Assembly: GCA_045599065.1 (NCBI GenBank) | Contig: JAZRVJ010000037.1 | Location: 1-5,593 of the forward strand | Length of the DNA stretch: 5,593 nucleotides | Origin: Hennigella sp045599065 | GTDB lineage: Bacteria > Bacillota_I > Bacilli_A > Mycoplasmatales > Mycoplasmoidaceae | Reading direction: 5' to 3' | Shown: positions 1-5,593 of the stretch, piece after piece | How positions within the stretch are numbered: position 1 is the first letter of the stretch | How the letters are laid out: every line of letters begins with the position of its first letter | The notes under the pieces: generated by a model | Seen by the model: only the letters and a program-made list of their open reading frames with translations | Database searches by the model: none | Told to the model about the DNA's origin: nothing | Program-made: the position numbers and the translations under genes

Positions 1-2
1 AA

Positions 3-98
3 ACAGTAATCATAAGAGAAAAGCTTTTCAAGAAGTTAATTGCTGATGCTAAAAAGCAAGAACCTAAACCACCTAAAAAAGAAACAAAAACAAAATAA
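3..98 (+). CDS. 3' end of an unidentified gene (last 31 codons)
   Basis: This frame is open from the left edge and ends at TAA 96-98, directly on top of a hairpin terminator, so it looks like the C-terminus of a real gene. The visible tail starts TVIIREKLFKKLIADAKK and ends with a Lys/Pro/Glu-rich stretch (PKPPKKETKTK). Such a basic, low-complexity tail suits a nucleic-acid-binding, ribosome-associated or membrane-insertion protein, but nothing here identifies the family. The other two frames hit TAA at 7-9 and 50-52. The gene is probably a separate transcription unit from mgtA, because a terminator and a new promoter lie between them. No function is assigned. Confidence 0.6.
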   Translation, partial: TVIIREKLFKKLIADAKKQEPKPPKKETKTK

Positions 99-121
99 GA
101 GCATTCTTTGCTCTTTTTTTG
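97..121 (+). terminator. Rho-independent terminator of the upstream gene
   Basis: AAGAGC (97-102) pairs with GCTCTT (110-115) around a 7-base loop, and the 3' arm runs into a T tract (to 120). The stem begins inside the stop codon of the upstream ORF. This is a standard intrinsic terminator for the partial gene at the left edge. Confidence 0.8.
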
Positions 122-138
122 TTTATTATGTTTATAAT
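108..138 (+). promoter_or_regulatory. Putative promoter for the mgtA leader and mgtA
   Basis: A perfect TATAAT (-10) lies at 133-138. A loose -35 candidate (TTGCTC, 108-113) lies 19 bases upstream and overlaps the 3' arm of the preceding terminator. Mollicute promoters often have only a recognisable -10, so the -10 is the main support. The predicted transcript would start near 145, giving a short leader before the Shine-Dalgarno at 154-161. Confidence 0.5.
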
Positions 139-153
139 AAACAAGTAAATTAC

Positions 154-161
154 AGAAAGGA
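154..161 (+). promoter_or_regulatory. Strong Shine-Dalgarno for the mini-ORF at 168
   Basis: AGAAAGGA (154-161) sits six bases before the ATG at 168-170. It is the only convincing ribosome binding site between the promoter and the mgtA coding region; the later in-frame ATG at 273 has only A-rich sequence before it. It therefore points to 168 as a point of ribosome entry. Confidence 0.55.
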
Positions 162-167
162 TTAAAT

Positions 168-236
168 ATGTCAAGTGAAGCCAGTCAGAGTAGTTATAAA
201 CTAGATGATGTATTTATCCTTAATATCTCTTTTTAG
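168..236 (+). CDS. 22-codon mini-ORF upstream of mgtA (possible leader peptide or decayed 5' end)
   Basis: The mini-ORF starts at ATG 168 with a good Shine-Dalgarno six bases upstream and stops at TAG 234-236. The peptide begins MSSEASQSSYKLDD and ends in a short hydrophobic run (VFILNISF). It is in the same reading frame as mgtA but separated from it by TAG 234-236 and a second TAG at 258-260. Two readings are possible. It may be a translated leader controlling mgtA; enterobacterial mgtA is preceded by a short, proline-rich leader ORF called mgtL, but this peptide has no proline, so sequence similarity is not claimed. Alternatively it may be the remnant of an older mgtA start that has since acquired stops. 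The Ser-rich peptide matches no family I recognise. Confidence 0.35.
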   Translation: MSSEASQSSYKLDDVFILNISF

Positions 237-255
237 TTTCTAATTACCTGAATTC

Positions 256-281
256 ACTAGCATTTAAACAAAATGGCTAGT
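256..281 (+). repeat. Inverted repeat enclosing the mgtA start codon
   Basis: ACTAGCATTT (256-265) can pair with AAAT-G-GCTAGT (271-281), leaving one bulged G (275) and a loop of about five A-rich bases. ATG 273-275 lies in the 3' arm, so in the RNA the proposed mgtA start would be partly base-paired. No T tract follows, so this is not an intrinsic terminator. Its 5' arm starts 19 bases after the stop codon of the mini-ORF, close enough for ribosomes on the leader to affect folding. The fold is predicted by eye only. Confidence 0.4.
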
Positions 282-2975
282 AAAAGAAGACAAAAAAGAA
301 AACTATATGTTACTCATAAACAAAGCGAGTTCTTATTAGAACAAGCCAAGAAAGACGAAAAGTCTTAATATTTAGATTTTGAATCTTCTTCTTATGGTTT
401 AAGAGATGAACAAATAGAAGCAAAACAAGACAAGTATGGTCTAAACTCCATTACTTCAAAGAATAAAACAACTTGATACAAAGTTTTATTCTCATCTTTT
501 GTTACGCCTTTTTCATTAATCCTTATTGTTATAGCTGTTTTCACAATCTGCCTACCTTTGTTTAAAGCTAAAGGTATAGAAATTTCTGATTGGGTATCTT
601 TTGGCATTTTATTAGGAATGGTAGTTTTATCAGGAACATTAAAGTTTATCCAAGACTTTAAATCTTCCAAAGCTTCAGAGAAGCTTAATGAAATGATAAA
701 CACAACAGCTAATATTGAAAGAAATGGTAATAAATCAGAAATGCCTATTACCCAAATTGTTCCAGGCGATATTATTCACTTAGCTGCCGGCGACATGATT
801 CCAGCAGATATGCGTTTACTATATGCTAAGGACTTGTTCATTACACAGTCTGCTTTAACAGGAGAATCTGAACCTGTAGAAAAAACTGCCAAGATAAATC
901 TTGAAGCAACAAATCCTTTATATTGCAACAACATTTGTTTTATGGGGACAACTGTGGCTTCAGGATCAGCTTATGGTATAGCTCTACAAACTGGAAATAG
1001 TACATTCTTAGGTAAAGTAGCCAAAGCTGTTGGTGCTAAAAGACCTGAAACTAGCTTTGATAAAGGAATTAAAAAAGTTAGCAGAATCATTTTAATAACA
1101 ATGCTAATAATGTGTCTTATTATCTTTATTATTAAAGGTACAAGAAACTATTTAGTAGATAAAACAGCTGATGCGTGAATTGAATCATTAACATTCTCTT
1201 TAGCTGCCGCTATAGCTATTATTCCTGAAATGTTACCAATGATAGTCACCCTTAACTTATCTAAGGAAGCAATTAAGTTTAGTAAGCAAAAAGCTATCAT
1301 TAAGAATACTAACGCTATCCAAACATTTGGTGCGATGGATGTATTATGTACTGATAAAACAGGGACATTAACTGAAGACCACATCGTCTTACAAGAACAC
1401 TTAAATGTATCTGGTAAAGAAGATGAATTAGTCTTACTTTATGGTTGTTTAAATAGTTATTATCAAACAGGTTTAAAAAACCTGATTGATAAAGCCATTG
1501 TTGAAAGAGCAATGCAAAAGCATGTTTATGAAAAAATTAAAGGTTATACAAAGATAGACGAAATACCTTTTGACTTTGAAAGAAGAAGAATGTCTATCAT
1601 TCTAGAACATGAAGGACAAAGAAGAATTATTACTAAAGGTGCTTCAGAAGAAGTATTAAAGATTTGTTCTAAAGTATTAATTAATGGTAGAGCTGTTGAA
1701 TTAGATGCTAAGTGATTAAAGAAGATTAAAGATCAAATTTCTAAACTAAATGAAAATGGTATGAGAGTTATTTGCGTAGCAACTAACCATGAACCATTAT
1801 TAAAAAACGAAGCATTTAACGACGAAGATGAAAAAGATATGATGCTTGTTGGTTATATTGCTTTGCTTGACCCTCCTAAGATGTCTGCAAGAAAAGCAGT
1901 TAATAATCTTAAGAAAAAAGGTGTAGACATTAAGATCTTAACTGGTGATAACGAAAAGGTTACAAAGTATATTTGTAAAGAATTAGGTTTAAGACATTCT
2001 AAAGTTCTGTTAGGTGATGATATTGAAAAGCTTGACTTTGATGAATTAAGAAAGAAAGTTAAGGATGTACAAATCTTTGCTAAGATCTCTCCTGAACAAA
2101 AAGCAAATATTGTTAAAGCCTTAAAAGCAAATGGCCATGTTGTTGGCTACATGGGAGATGGTATAAATGATGCTCCAGCAATGCGTGCAGCAGATATAGC
2201 AATCTCTGTTGATACTGCTGTCGATATTGCAAAAGAATCTGCTGATGTTCTATTGCTTGAAAAAGATTTGAACATCCTAGGAAATGGTGCAATGTTAGGG
2301 CGTAAGACATTTGCTAACATAATGAAATATATCAAGATTTCATTAAGTTCAAATTTTGGCAACATGTTATCTATCCTAATTGCTGCATGTTGATTCACAT
2401 TCAACCCATTACAATCAATTCAAATTATTTTCATGAACTTATGTTATGATTTGTGCCAACTTGCAATACCATGAGATGATGTCGATCCTAAGTTCTTGCA
2501 ACAACCTAAAAACTGGAATGCCATGTCCATAATTAAATTCATGGTTATTCTAGGTCCAGTAAGTACAATCTTTGACGTTAGTACATTTGCAGTAATGTAT
2601 TTCTACTTTGGCTGTAAAACAAATGATCCTGCACAAGTAGCAATGTTTAACTCTGCATGATTCATTGAAGCTGCTTTAAGTCAAACATTAGTAATCTATG
2701 TTTTACGTAGTAGAAGAATAGCATTTGTTCAAACAATGCCTTCTAAATCAATTATCTTCTCTACTTTAGCTTCTGCCTTGGTATGTGCTTCTGTTCCATT
2801 TATTCCAGGAGTTAATTTAGGTTTACAATTTATCCCTGGACCGGGCCAAGCACAAGGACTGATTGCTAATCCAATCTATTGAGCTTGGCTAGTAGGTATC
2901 TTACTTGGCTATGTTATCTTAGCTGAATTAACTAAGAGAGTCTATATGAGAGCTAACCATAGAGAATGAATTTAA
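273..2975 (+). CDS. mgtA: Mg2+-importing P-type ATPase MgtA (P3B), with an in-frame TAA at codon 32
   Basis: This membrane ATPase couples ATP hydrolysis to Mg2+ uptake. Numbering is from ATG 273. The order is N-terminal cytosolic segment with the family pattern YGL-x-KYGLN (44-60), TM1-2 (about 70-126), actuator domain with TGES 196-199, TM3-4 with PEMLP 318-322 (the P3B signature in place of the CPx or PEGL motifs of other P-type ATPases), phosphorylation motif DKTGT with catalytic Asp361, nucleotide-binding domain with TKGA, TGDN 557-560, hinge GDGINDAP 628-635, then six C-terminal TM segments including N-x-x-x-D (Asn722 to Asp726) and the IPWD motif. About 900 codons matches E. coli MgtA (898). 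TGA is read as Trp at many sites, for example 474, 1176, 1713 and 2391. TAA 366-368 interrupts the frame; codons 1-31 and 33 onward both read as MgtA-like. If translation cannot start at 273 and pass the stop, the next standard in-frame starts are TTG 558 and ATG 618, which would remove much of TM1. So the family is certain, while the functional state and true start are open. Confidence 0.92.
366..368 (+). other. In-frame TAA nonsense codon in the mgtA N-terminus
   Basis: TAA is a stop in table 4 as well as in the standard code. It follows AAG TCT and precedes TAT TTA GAT, and the reading frame is the same on both sides. The flanking residues (KKDEKS before, YLDFESSSYGL after) align well with the usual MgtA N-terminal run before the YGL motif, and a hydrophobic residue is expected at this place. 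One substitution (TTA Leu to TAA) explains it; no indel is needed. It could be a real mutation or a base-calling error. Confidence 0.85.
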
Positions 2976-2998
2976 AAAGAGGTAATCCTCTTTTTTTA
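2974..2998 (+). terminator. Rho-independent terminator of mgtA
   Basis: AAAAAGAGG (2974-2982) pairs with CCTCTTTTT (2987-2995) around a TAAT loop and is followed by more T residues. The stem begins inside the mgtA stop codon (2973-2975), so mgtA ends its transcription unit here. Confidence 0.88.
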
Positions 2999-3030
2999 TT
3001 TTTGTTGCTTAAATATATATAGACTTCATA

Positions 3031-3063
3031 TATAATTTATTAATATATTTTTTAAAAATGAGG
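3031..3063 (+). promoter_or_regulatory. Promoter -10 and ribosome binding site for the lipoprotein gene
   Basis: TATAAT at 3031-3036 is a consensus -10 in a very AT-rich gap after the mgtA terminator. The only -35-like element (TTGCTT, 3004-3009) is 21 bases away, too far to be convincing. GAGG at 3060-3063 lies six bases before ATG 3070 and is a good Shine-Dalgarno that fixes the start. The predicted untranslated leader is about 27 bases, with no room for a riboswitch. Confidence 0.55.
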
Positions 3064-3069
3064 TTTGAA

Positions 3070-4317
3070 ATGAAAAAAACTAAATTATTAATGTTAAGTA
3101 CAATCGCTCCTATTTCATTAGTACTACCTGTGGTAGTTACTAGTTGTAATAATAATGAAGGTAAATTTATTTGTGAAGATAGCTCGCAAGAAACAGTTAG
3201 AGGGGAAGTTGCTTGTTGATATATTTTTGATTATCAAGGTAGTGAAGAAATACCTAGTGATGATATAGAAGTTAGATTAATAACAGAAACTACTAAATTA
3301 AACCCTCAACTTTTATGTCAAATTGTTGAAACAAAGAAAATCAAGGTTGGGGTGCAAGGAATTAGATCTCAATTAGCAACCGATGGAGAAGAAGTTCCAT
3401 TCACATTAGAATTTAAATCTGAAAAACTTGGTATTGAAGGACAAACTATTGATTTAAAATATAAATATTTAGAATCAAAAGTTCGTACTATTAGTCCTAA
3501 AGTAGAGGAAAGAGAAAAGGATCAAGGATTTGATGTTGATGCTGAATTTGTAACAACTAATCCGATGGATGCAAAAAACCTAACTGTTCAATACAAGAAT
3601 GTGAAAAAGAGTGATGAATCAAAAATCAGTGATCCAACACTTGGGGCGTCTTCTATAGGAGTTGACGGCCACCTTCACCAAAAGATTGTAGTTACAAAAG
3701 TTGGAGACTGAAATGACGGTGACTGAATTCAATTTGATTTACTTTTTATAAATAAGGATGAAGCTAATTATTGAGAACAAACTATTACTGGTTTTACATA
3801 CCAAGTGCTAGACATACCTTATGTTTCTGGTGAATTAACTAAAAAATGTGACATTCAAATAGACATTAAAGGTAACACAGAAAAAGGGCTAAAAGTTGTT
3901 AATGACGGTGGCGAGGAAGGAATTCTGCCAAAAGGAACAAAGAAAAATTCACCTTTTGCCATAACTTTTGATAAAGCTAAATCACCAGAAGAATGACCAT
4001 CTAGCTATGTTAATTTTTATAAATTTGGTTCTTTTGTTGATCCAACTAAATATTCAGGTGGATATCATCATTATTCTTCAGTTGTTGTTAAATTAATAAA
4101 ATCTGACAATAGTGAACAAGTCCTAACACAAACATATACTGGTGATAGAGCTGGTGACGATGGTGATTGATGAATCTCTACCGGTGGTCCAATCACGGTT
4201 ATTAAGAAAAAACTTGATAAAATAGATACAAATTGAAAAGGTTTGATTTTCGAATTAAGACTTGCTCAAGATATTGAAAACAATTCGAGTTTCTATATAA
4301 CATATTCAGATAAATAA
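3070..4317 (+). CDS. Surface lipoprotein of unknown function (415 aa)
   Basis: A Lys-rich start (MKKTK) is followed by a hydrophobic core and the lipobox V-T-S-C, predicting cleavage by signal peptidase II and lipid attachment at Cys26 on the outer face of the membrane. After a short Asn-rich linker the mature part is charged, beta-rich in appearance and without further membrane segments. Three places share a pattern of alternating hydrophobic residues ending in an aromatic: about 111-133, 220-244 and 392-412. This suggests three diverged repeats, weakly supported. Two similar acidic motifs, GDWNDGDW (212-219) and GDDGDWW (362-368), occur in the second and third units. The mature chain keeps Cys35, Cys49, Cys83 and Cys260, which is uncommon for mycoplasma lipoproteins. 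At least seven Trp codons are TGA, including a tandem pair at 4168-4173. A double TAA (4315-4320) ends it. I recognise no enzyme or transporter domain; adhesion, substrate binding or antigenic roles are only possibilities. Confidence 0.88.
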
Positions 4318-4318
4318 T

Positions 4319-4342
4319 AAAAAGAGGGTAGTCCCTCTTTTT
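4319..4342. terminator. Bidirectional terminator between the lipoprotein gene and der
   Basis: AAAAAGAGGG (4319-4328) pairs perfectly with CCCTCTTTTT (4333-4342) around a TAGT loop. On the + strand it ends in a run of T after the lipoprotein stop; on the - strand the A-rich arm plus following bases gives the T tract after der. The two convergent genes therefore share one hairpin, with the der stop codon (4342-4344) overlapping its base. Confidence 0.88.
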
Positions 4343-5593
4343 TATTTTCTTGTTCTACTGTTTTTATCTTTATAGTAAACAGTAATAGGAACATATGTAA
4401 TACCAAATGCTTCTCTTATTTGGTTTTCCATATATCTTGCATAACTAAAGTGAAGATATTTAGGATCATTAGTAAATAGAACAAAAGTAGGCACATTACC
4501 TTCTACTTGTGTTCCATAATGAATAGTTAATCTATTTCCTTTAAATTTAGGTGGTGGGTTTAGTATTTGAGCTCTAGCTACAACTTCATTTAAGGCAGAT
4601 GTAGCTACTTTTGTTTTTAATTGATTATCAATATCTTCAATTGTTTTAAAGATGTTTTGAATCTTTTTATTTTCTTTAGCAGAAATATAAATAATTGGAG
4701 CCCAACTTAAATATTCAAAATCAGCTCTAATCAATTTAGTTAACTTGTTTGCTGTTTCATTTGACTTATTAGGAATTAAATCTCATTTATTTACAACAAT
4801 AATAGTAGGAATATTAGCTTTATAAGCTAATCCTGCTATTACTTTGTCTTGTTCATTGAATTCATCTGAACCATCAAGCATAACAATGATTAAATTACTT
4901 CTTGCTATTGCTTGTTCAGTTCTTAAATAAGAGTATTTGTCTACATTAGCAGACATCTTTCCCTTTCTTCTAATACCAGCAGTATCAATGATAGTATAGT
5001 TTTTACCATGATATTTGAAAGTAACATCAATACTATCTCTTGTAGTATTTGCTTGTGGAGATACTATTACTCTTTCTTGTCCTATCAAAGTATTAACTAA
5101 TGAGCTTTTACCTACATTAGGTCTACCAATAATACAGAACTTAAAACTATTTTCTTCTTTTCTTTCGGGTGTTTTCTTAAGTTGTTCTACAACTTCATCT
5201 AATAAATCACCTATACCAATACCATGAGTACATGAAATAGGAATTCATTTACCAAATTTCAAGTTGTAATAAGATTTATCTTGGTTGTGATTATAGTTTT
5301 CTGCCTTATTCACAACTAGAATAATCTTTTTACTTTTTGCATTCTTTTTTAAAAGTTTAGCAATGTATTGATCATCATGATTAATACCTTCTTTTTCAGA
5401 AACAATAAATAAAATGATGTCTGCATCAGCAATAGCATAATTAACTTGTTGATTAATTACTTCTTGAAAAGGAGCATTAATGTTCTTGATAATACCACCA
5501 GTATCAACAACTTGAAAATCTCTACCTACTCAGGTAGCTATTTCATAGTTTCTGTCTCTGGTAATTCCTGGAGCATCATCTACTATGGCTTTT
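4342..5593 (-). CDS. der: Ribosome assembly GTPase Der (EngA), N-terminus outside the window
   Basis: Der has two GTPase domains in tandem plus a KH-like domain and acts in maturation of the 50S ribosomal subunit. The frame is open from the right edge (first full codon 5592-5590) to TAA at 4344-4342, giving 416 visible codons; the usual length is about 440, so roughly 20-25 residues including the first P-loop are missing. Domain 1 shows the PGITRDR switch, DTGG (5494-5505), NKAE (5299-5310) and a G5-like SCTHG. Domain 2 shows GRPNVGKS (5104-5127), NTTRDS, DTAG (4975-4986), NKWD (4780-4791) and SAK. The KH-like end has PPPKFKGNRL, TFVLFTNDP and NQIREAFG, all typical of Der. TGA encodes Trp in NKWD and elsewhere, so a standard-code reading splits the gene. 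NKAE replaces the usual NKxD in domain 1. The gene converges on the lipoprotein gene; its promoter is not in view. Confidence 0.96.

Noticed and set aside
99..272. M-box (Mg2+) riboswitch before mgtA
   Set aside because: The conserved M-box core sequences and a following terminator or anti-terminator are not seen, and the transcript leader before the Shine-Dalgarno is too short.
392..703. 103-codon open frame on the minus strand
   Set aside because: It lies opposite the well-supported N-terminal part of MgtA, has no family motif and no clear ribosome binding site.
558..1178. Splitting mgtA into several short genes ending at 1178, 1715 and 2393
   Set aside because: All these ends are TGA, which is Trp in this organism; the protein reads continuously through them with conserved MgtA sequence.
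3001..3060. AT-repeat tract before the lipoprotein gene as a phase-variation switch
   Set aside because: TA runs are short and irregular, with no long homopolymer or clean tandem repeat of the kind that drives slippage.
5015..5227. 70-codon plus-strand frame inside der
   Set aside because: It is the complement of the second GTPase domain of Der and has no independent support.
1..5593. tRNA, rRNA, CRISPR array, insertion sequence or transposase
   Set aside because: No cloverleaf, direct-repeat array, terminal inverted repeats or transposase motifs were found on either strand.

Overview
The window reads as a mollicute (Mycoplasma-type) chromosome. It is very AT-rich. All three long genes use TGA as a sense codon for Trp (translation table 4), so a standard-code reading chops each gene into fragments. 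The lipoprotein signal (Lys-rich start, hydrophobic core, V-T-S-C lipobox) is also typical of the group. I cannot name the species from this sequence.

Layout, left to right. Positions 3-98 hold the Lys/Pro-rich tail of an unidentified + strand gene, closed by a hairpin terminator (97-121). A promoter (-10 TATAAT at 133-138) and a good Shine-Dalgarno (154-161) then lead to a 22-codon mini-ORF (168-236) just ahead of mgtA. The mgtA gene (273-2975, +) encodes a P3B-type Mg2+-importing ATPase with all catalytic motifs intact. It carries one in-frame TAA at codon 32, inside a stretch that otherwise reads as normal MgtA N-terminus. A hairpin terminator follows (2974-2998). Next is a 415-codon surface lipoprotein of unknown function (3070-4317, +) with its own promoter and ribosome binding site. 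It ends at a symmetric hairpin (4319-4342) that is also the terminator of the convergent gene der (4342 to the right edge, -). Der is the double-GTPase ribosome assembly factor (EngA); about its first 20-25 residues lie outside the window.

The genes do not form one functional pathway: Mg2+ uptake, a surface lipoprotein and a ribosome biogenesis GTPase sit side by side, each with its own terminator. The parts most worth a second look are the 5' region of mgtA (leader mini-ORF, start codon buried in a hairpin, in-frame stop), the repeat-like architecture and extra cysteines of the lipoprotein, and the NKAE variant of the G4 motif in the first Der GTPase domain. I saw no CRISPR array, RNA gene, insertion sequence or clear new defence or mobile system. 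There is no gene-free stretch longer than 300 bases; the largest gap (99-272) is described under the mgtA leader.
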